A DNA stretch of 9,198 nucleotides from Betaproteobacteria bacterium. Its GTDB lineage: Bacteria; Pseudomonadota; Gammaproteobacteria; Burkholderiales; Usitatibacteraceae. Within the stretch, counting starts at the first letter, position 1; each line of letters begins with the position of its first letter. The translations under genes and the position numbers were made by a program. The notes beneath the pieces are model-generated. The model searched no databases and was not told where the DNA came from. It saw only the letters and a program-made list of their open reading frames with translations. Shown here piece by piece: positions 1-7,110 of the stretch. The stretch covers positions 2,209 through 11,406 of the forward strand of contig PQAI01000014.1 of the NCBI GenBank assembly GCA_003105245.1. The letters run 5' to 3'.

Positions 1-477
1 TCGCGCATCGGCCGGGCCTGGGAGGCGATCCGCGAGGACGAGCTGGCCGCGCGCGCCATGGGCATCAACACCACGCGCATGAAGCTCCTCGCCTTCGCCA
101 TGGGCGCCTCCTTCGGCGGCATCGCCGGCGGCATGTTCTCCGCCATCCAGGGCTTCATCAGCCCGGAGAGCTTCATCCTCACCGAGAGCGTGATGGTGCT
201 CTCGATGGTCGTGCTGGGCGGCATGGGCAACATCTGGGGCGTGGTGCTGGGCGCGGTGCTCCTCTCCTTCGTGCCGGAGATCCTGCGCTACACCGTCACC
301 CCCGCGCAGCAGTTCCTCTTCGGCCGCTCGCTCATCGACCCCGAGGTGATCCGCATGCTGCTCTTCGGGCTGGCGATGGTGGTGATGATGCTCTTCCGGC
401 CGGCGGGGATCATGCCCTCGGCGGTGAGGAAGCGCGAGCTCGCGACCGGGCGCGACGAAGAGGACGGCGATGGCTGA
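1..477 (+). CDS. livM: Branched-chain amino acid ABC transporter permease LivM, C-terminal part (5' truncated by window)
   Basis: Inner-membrane permease subunit of the LIV-type (HAAT) amino acid importer. The reading frame is open from the first base, so only the last 158 residues are visible and the start lies upstream of the window. The first residues contain the cytoplasmic coupling-loop signature of this family (AWEAIREDELAARAMGI, visible residues 7-23), which contacts the ATPase subunits. Hydrophobic segments follow at about visible residues 28-46, 62-95 and 117-135, and the protein ends in the typical RPAGIMPS tail plus a short charged extension. The last 8 bases overlap the start of livG, indicating translational coupling in one operon. 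Family membership is clear, but the transported substrate (Leu/Ile/Val or another amide or amino acid) cannot be told from this fragment. Confidence 0.95.
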   Translation, partial: SRIGRAWEAIREDELAARAMGINTTRMKLLAFAMGASFGGIAGGMFSAIQGFISPESFILTESVMVLSMVVLGGMGNIWGVVLGAVLLSFVPEILRYTVTPAQQFLFGRSLIDPEVIRMLLFGLAMVVMMLFRPAGIMPSAVRKRELATGRDEEDGDG

Positions 478-1273
478 GGCCCCCGCGCGCGCGCCGCTGC
501 TGGAGATCGAGGGCGTCACCAAGCGCTTCGGGGGCCTCGTCGCGCTCTCGGAGGTGAGCTTCTCCATCGCCCGCGGCGAGATCTACGGCCTCATCGGGCC
601 CAACGGCGCGGGCAAGACCACGCTCTTCAACGTGCTCACGGGCCTGTACCGCCACGACGAGGGCCAGTTCCGCTTCGAGGGCCGGCCCCTGGTGCAGGCC
701 ACGCCCGACCGCATCGCCGCGCTGGGCATCGCGCGCACCTTCCAGAACATCCGCCTCTTCGCGAACCTCTCGGCCCTGGAGAACGTGATGATCGGGCGCC
801 ACGTGCGCACGAAGGCCGGCGTGGCGGGCGCCATCTTCCGCGACCGCGGCACGCGCGCCGAGGAGGCGGCCATCGTGAGGCGCGCCCGCGAGCTGCTGGA
901 CTACGTGGGCATCGGCGCGCGCGGCAACGAGCTCGCGCGCCACCTCGCCTACGGCGACCAGCGCCGGCTCGAGATCGCCCGCGCGCTCGCCACCGACCCG
1001 CGGCTGCTGGCCCTCGACGAGCCGGCCGCCGGCATGAACGCCACCGAGAAGCAGGACCTGCGCCGGCTCCTCGAGTCCATACGCCGCGACGGCACCACGA
1101 TCCTCATCATCGAGCACGACATGCGCCTGGTGATGGGGCTGTGCGACCGCGTGCTGGTGCTCGACTACGGCCGGCGCATCGCGGAGGGCCTGCCCGCCGA
1201 CGTGCGCCGCGACCCGAAGGTGATCGAGGCCTACCTCGGCGCGCAGCACCACGACGCTGCCGCTGTCGAGTGA
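470..1273 (+). CDS. livG: Branched-chain amino acid ABC transporter ATP-binding protein LivG
   Basis: ATPase that, paired with LivF, powers LIV-type import at the cytoplasmic face of the LivH/LivM permease. The 267-residue length is normal for the family. Visible motifs are Walker A GPNGAGKTT (residues 43-51, catalytic Lys49), the LivG-type signature LAYGDQ (159-164, in place of the commoner LSYGxQ), Walker B LLALDEP (about 179-185) and the switch His in IIEHDMRLV. The loop after Walker B reads PAAGMN, the LivG-specific form, and the C-terminus ends with the family's DPKVIEAYLG. The ATG start overlaps the livM stop by 8 bases. LivF follows after an unusually long 209-bp gap that is occupied by an inverted-repeat element. 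Confidence 0.96.
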   Translation: MAEAPARAPLLEIEGVTKRFGGLVALSEVSFSIARGEIYGLIGPNGAGKTTLFNVLTGLYRHDEGQFRFEGRPLVQATPDRIAALGIARTFQNIRLFANLSALENVMIGRHVRTKAGVAGAIFRDRGTRAEEAAIVRRARELLDYVGIGARGNELARHLAYGDQRRLEIARALATDPRLLALDEPAAGMNATEKQDLRRLLESIRRDGTTILIIEHDMRLVMGLCDRVLVLDYGRRIAEGLPADVRRDPKVIEAYLGAQHHDAAAVE

Positions 1274-1286
1274 CGCGGGCGAAAAT

Positions 1287-1459
1287 CTTTGGAAACGCCG
1301 ATGAACGCCGATGCCCCGCCGATTGCCGCCGATTATTCATTGCTGTCCGGGACTTCGACTGGAGTCTCGGAAACAGGAGATCGCCTCCCATCTCGCGATC
1401 CCACCCGGATTCATCGGCGGCAATCGGCGGGGCATCGGCGTTCATCGGCGTTTCCAAAG
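1287..1459. repeat. 173-bp element with perfect 47-bp terminal inverted repeats (MITE/REP-like) between livG and livF
   Basis: Positions 1287-1333 and 1413-1459 are exact reverse complements over 47 bp, separated by a 79-base loop. Each arm carries four copies of the heptamer CGCCGAT (or its complement ATCGGCG). In the left arm these begin at 1296, 1306, 1317 and 1327, which is 10-11 bp spacing. The loop has further nested pairs: TCCGGG (1346-1351) with CCCGGA (1404-1409), and GATCGC (1379-1384) with GCGATC (1395-1400). I see no target-site duplication and no coding capacity. Short frames crossing it are by-products of the repeat. Interspersed repeats built from short tandem motifs of this general style occur in many proteobacterial genomes. 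Calling it a non-autonomous mobile repeat is an inference. In the polycistronic mRNA it would form a very long hairpin. Confidence 0.85.
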
Positions 1460-1482
1460 CCTTTGGCATCCGTGAGCCCCTG

Positions 1483-2190
1483 ATGCCCCTGCTCGCACTG
1501 GAGAAGGTCGAGGTCCACTACGGCGGGATTCGCGCCGTGAAGGGGATCGACCTCGTCGTGGAGCAGGGCGAGCTGGTGTGCCTCATCGGGGCCAACGGGG
1601 CGGGGAAGACGACGACGCTTCGCGCCATCACGGGCCTCGCGCACGCCGGCGGGCGCATCGTCTACGGCGGCGAGGATATCGCGGGCAGGAAGCCGCACGA
1701 GATCGCGAGGAAGGGTATCGCCCTCGTGCCCGAGGGGCGCGGCGTCTTCGCCCAGCTCACCATCGAGGAGAACCTCGCGATGGGCGCCTACACGCGCCGC
1801 GACCGCGAGGGCATCGCGGCCGACGAGGAGCGCGTGTTCGCGCTCTTCCCGCGCCTCAAGGAGCGCCGTCGCCAGACGGCCGGCACCATGTCGGGGGGCG
1901 AGCAGCAGATGCTCGCGATCGGCCGCGCCCTCATGAGCCGCCCGCGCCTGCTCCTGCTCGACGAGCCGAGCATGGGGCTCGCGCCCATCATGGTCGAGCG
2001 CATCTTCGAGGTGATCCGCCAGATCGCCGCCGAGGGCGTGACGATGCTCCTCGTCGAGCAGAACGCGAAGCTCGCGCTGGAGGCGAGCGCGAGAGCCTAC
2101 GTGCTCGAAAGCGGCCTGGTGACGATAACCGGCGAATCCCCCGCCCTGCTGGGCAACCCCCAGGTCCGCCAGGCCTACCTCGGCGAATGA
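1483..2190 (+). CDS. livF: Branched-chain amino acid ABC transporter ATP-binding protein LivF
   Basis: Second ATPase of the LIV-type importer, partner of LivG. From the ATG at 1483 it is 235 residues, the usual LivF length. Motifs are Walker A GANGAGKTT (36-44, Lys42), the EGRGVF segment typical of LivF, signature MSGGEQQ (136-142), Walker B LLLLDEP (156-162), the LivF-specific SMGLAP after it, VEQN in place of the usual switch His segment, and a C-terminal AYLGE. The frame is open upstream into the repeat and livG, but that extension encodes repeat and antisense-like residues, and conserved homology begins at MPLLALEKVEVHYGG. No clear Shine-Dalgarno sequence precedes 1483. Only 23 bases separate the start from the repeat, so the original ribosome-binding context may have been altered. 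Last gene of the LIV operon in this window. Confidence 0.95.
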   Translation: MPLLALEKVEVHYGGIRAVKGIDLVVEQGELVCLIGANGAGKTTTLRAITGLAHAGGRIVYGGEDIAGRKPHEIARKGIALVPEGRGVFAQLTIEENLAMGAYTRRDREGIAADEERVFALFPRLKERRRQTAGTMSGGEQQMLAIGRALMSRPRLLLLDEPSMGLAPIMVERIFEVIRQIAAEGVTMLLVEQNAKLALEASARAYVLESGLVTITGESPALLGNPQVRQAYLGE

Positions 2191-2276
2191 GGCGCGCGGG
2201 CGGGGTTGCGGCTACACTTGTAATCGCCGCGTGACGCGACTCACAGATTCGCAGTCCCGCCGGCGGCGACAATAAC

Positions 2277-2286
2277 AAAGGAAAGG
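2277..2286 (+). promoter_or_regulatory. Putative ribosome-binding site of the sensor histidine kinase gene
   Basis: The purine-rich run AAAGGAAAGG lies 13 bases before the GTG at 2300. This is the only Shine-Dalgarno-like sequence in the 109-bp gap after livF, and it is much too far (46 bases) from the next in-frame ATG at 2333, which lacks any purine-rich leader. It therefore favours the GTG start, although the spacing is longer than ideal. I found no convincing promoter in 2191-2276. A TGTAAT at 2219-2224 resembles a -10 box but has no matching -35. Confidence 0.45.
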
Positions 2287-2299
2287 CGCCGCGACGACG

Positions 2300-4114
2300 G
2301 TGCCAAGTGCCTACAAGACCCCCCGAACGCCCATGACTTCCTCCCGTGCAGCACGCGGCGCACTCCTCGGCCTTCTCGCGGCCGTGCTGCTCGGCATGCT
2401 CGCCTTCCTCTACTCGCGAACCGAGGCGCTCGACTTCAAGCGCGACGCGGAGACGCTCTCCCTGCTGCGCGAGCTCAAGGACCTCGACGCGCGCTGGGAT
2501 GCCGACGCCTCTCGCTTCGCCGCCACGCTCGCCCCCGGTCCCGCCGTCGCCGACCGCGGCCCGCTCCTCGCGCGCATCCTCCGCGAGCTCGATCGAAGCT
2601 CCGCCAGGCCGGAAGTCGCGGCGGAGATTCCCGCGATCAAGGAAGGCATGGCCGGCAAGGCCGCCGCCTGGGACGCGCTCAAGGCCCTGCACGCAAGATC
2701 GGCCCAGGCGCTCGCCGCGGCCCAGGCCGCCAGCGCCGCCCTCGCGAGCGACGCCAACTTCATGCGCCTCGGAGACCCCCGGCGCGCCGAGCGCCACGCG
2801 GCCCTCGCCGCCGAGGCGCAATCGCTCTTCGCGTCGCTGCGCGCGGCCGACGGCGTCGCGGACGGTCCCCTCAAGGCGAGGCTCGCGACGCTGGCCGAGG
2901 CCGCGCGCGAGGCCGCGCCCTCGCTCGCCGAGCCCGGCGCGCGCGCCCAGAAGGCCCTCACCGACTTCGCCGATGCCCGCTCCGCCGAGCGCGAGGCGGC
3001 GCAGAAGTTCGGCTTCCTCACGGTGGGCAGCCGCGTGGAACTCCTCTCCCAGTCGATCTCGCGCTCGGTGCAGGCCTCCCTCGAGGAGAAGGAGCGCTGG
3101 CGCGTCTACCTCTTCTTCTACGCCGCGGCGCTGCTCATCGGGGTGGGCTGGCTCGCCGCGCGCGTCTTCGCCGCCTCCGCCGCCCTGCGGGAGGCCAACG
3201 AGAGCCTCGAGAAGCGCGTGGCCGAGCGCACGCGCGAGCTCTCCGACGCCCTCACGCGACTCAAGGAATCCGAGGCCCAGCTCGTGCAGAGCGAGAAGAT
3301 GTCCTCGCTGGGCCAGATGGTGGCCGGCGTGGCGCACGAGATCAACACGCCGCTCGCCTACGTGAAGAACAGCGTGGCCACGGTGCGCGACCGCCTGCCG
3401 GAGCTGCGCGACGCCGTGGGCCAGTCCGAGCGCCTGCTCGCCCTGCTGCGCTCGCCCTCGCCCGACCAGGCCGACCTCGGCGAGGCCTTCGCCGCGGTGG
3501 AGGCGCGCCTGGCGCAGCTTCGCGAGCACCAGGTGCTGGGCGACCTCGATTCGCTCACGAAGGACGGGCTGCACGGCATCGACCAGATCGGCGAGCTGGT
3601 GGTCAACCTCAAGAACTTCTCGCGCCTGGACCGCAGCAAGGTCGCGAGCTTCAACGTGAACGAGGGCCTCGTCGCCACGCTCCTCATCGCCAAGCCGCAG
3701 CTGCGCAACGTCGCCGTCGAGAAGCGCTTCGGCGAGATCCCCTCGATCACCTGCTCGCCCTCGCAGGTGAACCAGGTGTTCCTGAACCTGGTGACCAACG
3801 CCGCGCAGGCGCTCGACAAGCCCGACAAGGCGATCGTGGTCACCACGCGCCGCGAGGGCGAGGACGCGATCGCCATCGAGGTGGCCGACAACGGCAAGGG
3901 CATCGCCGAAGATGCGCTGCCGAAGATCTTCGACCCCTTCTTCACCACCAAGGAGATCGGCAAGGGCACGGGGCTGGGCCTGTCGATCGCCTACAAGATC
4001 GTCAGCGCGCACGGCGGGCGCATCGACGTGAAGTCGCAGGTCGGCAAGGGCACCGTCTTCACCGTCGTCCTGCCGATCAAGCCGCCGGCCGGCCTCGTGG
4101 CCGGGGAGGGCTAG
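2300..4114 (+). CDS. Membrane-bound sensor histidine kinase (two-component system)
   Basis: Autophosphorylating sensor kinase of 604 residues from a GTG start (alternative ATG at 2333, 11 residues shorter). It has two transmembrane segments, at about 20-38 and 269-287. They enclose a 230-residue Ala/Arg/Glu-rich, apparently all-helical periplasmic sensor domain that somewhat resembles DAHL-type helical sensors (tentative). A coiled coil (about 291-340) leads to the HisKA H-box [13 protein letters not shown] with phospho-acceptor His346. About 60 extra residues separate the two dimerisation helices, before the conserved [11 protein letters not shown] helix. The ATPase domain has the N-box NLVTN (Asn496, Asn500), G1 DNGKG (530-534), F-box FDPFFTT and G2 GKGTGLGLS (554-562), so it should be active. 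There is no receiver domain of its own. The next gene starts 5 bases after the stop and carries two receivers, which are the likely phosphoryl acceptors. The ligand is unknown. Confidence 0.93.
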   Translation: MPSAYKTPRTPMTSSRAARGALLGLLAAVLLGMLAFLYSRTEALDFKRDAETLSLLRELKDLDARWDADASRFAATLAPGPAVADRGPLLARILRELDRSSARPEVAAEIPAIKEGMAGKAAAWDALKALHARSAQALAAAQAASAALASDANFMRLGDPRRAERHAALAAEAQSLFASLRAADGVADGPLKARLATLAEAAREAAPSLAEPGARAQKALTDFADARSAEREAAQKFGFLTVGSRVELLSQSISRSVQASLEEKERWRVYLFFYAAALLIGVGWLAARVFAASAALREANESLEKRVAERTRELSDALTRLKESEAQLVQSEKMSSLGQMVAGVAHEINTPLAYVKNSVATVRDRLPELRDAVGQSERLLALLRSPSPDQADLGEAFAAVEARLAQLREHQVLGDLDSLTKDGLHGIDQIGELVVNLKNFSRLDRSKVASFNVNEGLVATLLIAKPQLRNVAVEKRFGEIPSITCSPSQVNQVFLNLVTNAAQALDKPDKAIVVTTRREGEDAIAIEVADNGKGIAEDALPKIFDPFFTTKEIGKGTGLGLSIAYKIVSAHGGRIDVKSQVGKGTVFTVVLPIKPPAGLVAGEG

Positions 4115-4119
4115 GGGCC

Positions 4120-6030
4120 ATGCAGATCCCGGAGTCCATCGGCAAGTACGTCGTCCAGGGCATCCTCGGCAAGGGCGCCACGGGCGTCGTCCTGCGCGGC
4201 TTCGACCCCGGCATCAAGCGGCCGGTGGCGCTCAAGGTCATCTCCAAGAGTCTCCTCGACCCCGCCGACCTCGACTACGTGATCAGCCGCTTCCGCCACG
4301 AGGCCGAGGCGGTCGGGCGCCTCACGCACCCGCGCATCGCCGCGATCTACGACTTCATCGAGACCGACGAGATCGCCTGCATCGTGATGGAGCTGGTGAA
4401 CGGCAAGTCGCTCGCCCACCACCTCAAGGAGGTCACCCAGTACGGCTTCAAGGACACCTGGGACATCGTCCGCCAGGTGCTCGACGGCCTGGGCTACTCC
4501 CACGGCCAGGGCGTGATCCACCGCGACCTGAAGCCCGGCAACATCCTCATCAACGACGACGGGCGCATCAAGATCACGGACTTCGGCGTGGCGAGGATCG
4601 ACACCTCCACGCTCACCGTGATGGGCGACATCGTGGGCACGCCGCACTACATGGCGCCGGAGCAGTTCGGCGGCCAGGAGGCCACGCCCCGCACCGACCT
4701 CTACCAGGTGGGCGTGATCCTCTACGAGCTCATCACCGGGACGCGGCCCTTCTCGGGCAACAACGTCGAGATCCTGCGCCGGGTGATGCACGATCGCCCG
4801 GCCAACCCGTCGACGGTCAACCAGAAGGTCACCTGGCAGCTCGACTGGGTCGTGCAGAAGGCGCTCGCGAAGGACCCTTCGGACCGCTTCGGCTCCGCCC
4901 GCGAGTTCTCGGAAGCGCTCAAGAACGCGCTCGAGGAGAGCATGGGCGGCCCGCTCGCCGCGGCGGCGGCCGCGATCGCGCCGGCCTCGCTTCCCGTCGG
5001 CACCGCGAGCCTCATGGACAAGGCGCGCCTCATCGCGGGCGCCAAGGACGCGGGCGTGATGGCCGGCGCCGGGACCGAGGCCGTGCCGGTGGCCACCTTC
5101 GCCGTGGCCGGCGACACGAAGAAGGCGCGCGTGCTCTTCGTGGACGACGAGGAGCGCATCCTCAACGCGCTGCGCACGCTCTTCCGCAGCCAGTACCACG
5201 TCTTCACGGCCGAGAACGGCGCGCTCGCGCTCGAGTTCGTCAAGCGCTTCGGGATCCACGTGGTGGTGAGCGACCAGCGGATGCCCGGCATGACGGGCGT
5301 GGAGCTCCTGCGCCAGGTGAAGGACATCTCGCCCAACACCGTGCGCATGCTCCTCACGGGCTATTCCGACCTCGCCGCCATCGTGGGCTCGATCAACGAG
5401 GGCGAGGTGTTCCGCTTCGTGAAGAAGCCCTGGGACAACGCGGAGATGCAGAAGACGGTCGCGGACGCCGTGGCCATCGCGATGGAGCTCGCCGCCACCC
5501 CGCCGGCGCCGGCCGAGACGCAGGAGAAGCTCGAGGCCTCGATCCTGGTGATCGACTCCTCGGATGCGCTCGCCGAGGGCCTGAAGTCGGTGATGGGCGA
5601 CATCGCGCCGGTGCGCCTGGTGGCAACGCCGGTCGACGCGGTCAAGGCGCTCGCCGCCGAGGAGATCGCGGCCATCGTGGCGGACCTCTCCGTGGGGCAG
5701 GACGGCCTCATCACGCTGTTCAAGATCCTGAAGGCGGAGCACCCCGAGGTGCTATCGATCCTGGTCACCGAGGCCTCCGACTCGGAGCTCGTCATCGAGC
5801 TCATCAACCAGGCGAAGATCTACCGCTTCCTCAACAAGCCCATCCAGGTGCGCCAGCTGCGCGGACACGTGGAGTCGGCGCTGCGCAAGTACCGCGCCTT
5901 CAAGCAGCGCCCCGACCTCGTGCGCGGCCAGAAGCCGGTCGAGAGCCTGCAGGCCAAGACCTCGCTGTGGGGCGCGCGCCTCTTCGACAGCATCCGCTCC
6001 CTGCCGGAACGCCTCTTCTCGAAGGCATGA
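4120..6030 (+). CDS. Hybrid Hanks-type Ser/Thr protein kinase with two C-terminal receiver domains
   Basis: 636-residue soluble protein with no membrane segment. The kinase domain (about 10-270) is complete: glycine loop GKGATG (17-22), ATP-binding Lys39, alpha-C Glu61, catalytic HRDLKPGN (134-141, Asp136), DFG (154-156) and APE (179-181). The activation loop between them holds Thr162, Ser163, Thr164 and Thr166 as possible autophosphorylation sites. An Ala-rich linker (about 275-335) precedes receiver 1 (336-455), which has the acidic pair Asp342/Asp343, phospho-acceptor Asp385 in SDQRMPGMTG, Thr413 and Lys436 in VKKPW, the RpfG-like receiver style. Receiver 2 (473-590) keeps Asp479, Asp522, Thr550 and Lys573 but has Ser480 in place of the second acidic residue. 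The GGGGAGGG Shine-Dalgarno lies 9 bases before the ATG. Its position right after the histidine kinase suggests that phosphotransfer to the receivers gates Ser/Thr kinase activity. This is inferred, and the substrates are unknown. Confidence 0.93.
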   Translation: MQIPESIGKYVVQGILGKGATGVVLRGFDPGIKRPVALKVISKSLLDPADLDYVISRFRHEAEAVGRLTHPRIAAIYDFIETDEIACIVMELVNGKSLAHHLKEVTQYGFKDTWDIVRQVLDGLGYSHGQGVIHRDLKPGNILINDDGRIKITDFGVARIDTSTLTVMGDIVGTPHYMAPEQFGGQEATPRTDLYQVGVILYELITGTRPFSGNNVEILRRVMHDRPANPSTVNQKVTWQLDWVVQKALAKDPSDRFGSAREFSEALKNALEESMGGPLAAAAAAIAPASLPVGTASLMDKARLIAGAKDAGVMAGAGTEAVPVATFAVAGDTKKARVLFVDDEERILNALRTLFRSQYHVFTAENGALALEFVKRFGIHVVVSDQRMPGMTGVELLRQVKDISPNTVRMLLTGYSDLAAIVGSINEGEVFRFVKKPWDNAEMQKTVADAVAIAMELAATPPAPAETQEKLEASILVIDSSDALAEGLKSVMGDIAPVRLVATPVDAVKALAAEEIAAIVADLSVGQDGLITLFKILKAEHPEVLSILVTEASDSELVIELINQAKIYRFLNKPIQVRQLRGHVESALRKYRAFKQRPDLVRGQKPVESLQAKTSLWGARLFDSIRSLPERLFSKA

Positions 6031-6032
6031 CG

Positions 6033-6812
6033 ATGCTCGCCAAGGCCGACCTCGCGGACCTCAAGCGCGCCAAGGCGCTGCTGGAGAACCCCGGCCTGGC
6101 GGCCAAGCTCTCCTCGCTCCTGGGCGCCCCGGTGGAGAAGGGCGTGAAGATGCTCCCGGCCTCGTGGCAGAAGAGCGTCCACAAGGCGACGGAAGCCGCC
6201 CTCGTGAAGGCCCTGGACGTCGCGGTGACCTCGCTGGGCGAGCGCCCGCGGCTTTCCTCGCAGGACCGCTTCCACCGCATGGCGGCGGCGGCCTCGGGCG
6301 CGGCCGGCGGCGCCTTCGGGCTGGCGGCGCTCGCCTGGGAGCTGCCGCTTTCCACGACGCTCATGCTGCGCTCGATCGCCGACATCGCGGCGAGCGAGGG
6401 CGAGAACCCGCGCCACATCGATACCAAGCTCGCCTGCCTCACCGTCTTCGCGCTGGGCTCCACGAAGGACCGGCGCGACAACGCCGCCGACTCCGGCTAC
6501 TTCGCCGCGCGCGCGGCGCTCGCCTCGGCGGTGTCGGAGGCCTCCGCGCACCTCGCGAAGAAGGGCCTGTCGAAATCCGGCTCGCCCGCGCTCGTGCGGC
6601 TGGTGGCGGCCATCGGCGCGCGCTTCGGCGTGGTGGTCTCGGAGAAGGCGGCCGCCCAGGCGATCCCCATCATCGGCGCGGCCGGGGGCGCGATGGTGAA
6701 CACCGTCTTCATCGGGCACTACCAGGACATGGCGCGCGGGCACTTCATCGTCCGGCGCCTGGAGAAGATCTACGGCGCCGATCCCGTCCGCGCCGCCTAC
6801 GCGAAGGTCTGA
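6033..6812 (+). CDS. EcsC family protein
   Basis: 259-residue protein matching the EcsC family, named after the third gene of the Bacillus ecsABC operon. Its biochemical role is not established. Family hallmarks are a Gly/Ala-rich hydrophobic stretch followed by WELPLSTTLMLRSIADIA (about 102-119), the segment KLACLTVFALG (132-142), and a C-terminal block running from IPIIGAAGGAMVN (211-223) through the GHYQDMARGHF motif (228-238) to RRLEKIYG. The hydrophobic glycine-rich segments suggest membrane association, but there is no signal peptide. Two ATGs are possible. The one at 6027 overlaps the kinase stop as ATGA. The one at 6033 is chosen because GAAGG at 6021-6025 lies 7 bases before it, and the choice changes only two residues. 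Close packing behind the kinase genes makes it a candidate effector or substrate of that pathway (inference). Confidence 0.88.
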   Translation: MLAKADLADLKRAKALLENPGLAAKLSSLLGAPVEKGVKMLPASWQKSVHKATEAALVKALDVAVTSLGERPRLSSQDRFHRMAAAASGAAGGAFGLAALAWELPLSTTLMLRSIADIAASEGENPRHIDTKLACLTVFALGSTKDRRDNAADSGYFAARAALASAVSEASAHLAKKGLSKSGSPALVRLVAAIGARFGVVVSEKAAAQAIPIIGAAGGAMVNTVFIGHYQDMARGHFIVRRLEKIYGADPVRAAYAKV

Positions 6813-6814
6813 CC

Positions 6815-7108
6815 ATGGCCGCCTACGTCATCGCCGAGATCGAGATCACCGACCCCGCGGGCTACAAGCCCTACACCGAGCTCGTGCCCGCCACGATCGC
6901 GCTCTACGGGGGGCGGTTCCTCGTGCGCGGCGGCACGGCGGAGGTGCTCGAGGGCGACTGGCCGCAGCGCCGGCGCGTGATCATCGAGTTCCCGTCGATG
7001 GAGGCCGCGCGCGCCTGGTGGGACTCGCCGGAATACGCGAAGCCCAAGTCCCTGCGCCGCGCCGCCAGCAACGGCCGCCTCGTCCTCCTCGAAGGCTTCG
7101 ACGGCTGA
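6815..7108 (+). CDS. DUF1330 domain-containing protein
   Basis: 97-residue protein with the whole DUF1330 pattern: an opening beta strand (AAYVIAEIEITDPAGY), a Tyr/Pro-containing helix, the GGRFLVRGG strand (about 29-37), VIIEFPSMEAARAWWDSPEY (about 53-72) and a final LLEGF strand. This family adopts a ferredoxin-like dimeric alpha/beta barrel. It is small, cytosolic and of unknown function, and no catalytic role can be assigned from sequence. The ATG lies 2 bases after the EcsC stop, so it is almost certainly co-transcribed and possibly translationally coupled to it. It is the last gene of the run that starts with the histidine kinase. A REP-like hairpin begins 2 bases after its stop and may act as the operon's terminator. 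Confidence 0.9.
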   Translation: MAAYVIAEIEITDPAGYKPYTELVPATIALYGGRFLVRGGTAEVLEGDWPQRRRVIIEFPSMEAARAWWDSPEYAKPKSLRRAASNGRLVLLEGFDG

Positions 7109-7110
7109 AT

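Noticed and set aside
1287..1459. CRISPR-like or tandem-repeat array suggested by repeated CGCCGAT units
   Set aside because: Units are only 7 bp with 3-4 bp spacers and are arranged as two mirrored arms, not direct repeats with unique spacers.
1141..1482. N-terminal extension of LivF into livG and the inverted repeat
   Set aside because: The extra residues come from an alternate frame of livG and from repeat DNA. LivF similarity starts at 1483 and gives the usual family length.
1289..1483. Small + strand frame within the inverted repeat
   Set aside because: It is entirely explained by the repeat arms and loop, has no ribosome-binding site and has mirrored low-complexity content.
2191..2276. 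Promoter for the signalling operon in the livF-histidine kinase gap
   Set aside because: A TGTAAT at 2219-2224 resembles a -10 box, but no -35 match is found at suitable spacing. Read-through from the LIV operon cannot be excluded.
1988..4012. Long - strand open frame (about 670 codons) opposite livF and the histidine kinase
   Set aside because: It lies antisense to a gene with all histidine kinase motifs. Its translation is a low-complexity Arg/Gly/Glu/Leu mix, typical of antisense frames in 70% GC DNA.
4111..5742. Long - strand open frame (about 540 codons) opposite the Ser/Thr kinase gene
   Set aside because: Composition is dominated by His, Asp, Arg, Val and Leu, with no recognisable domain. 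The + strand carries the intact kinase and receiver motifs.
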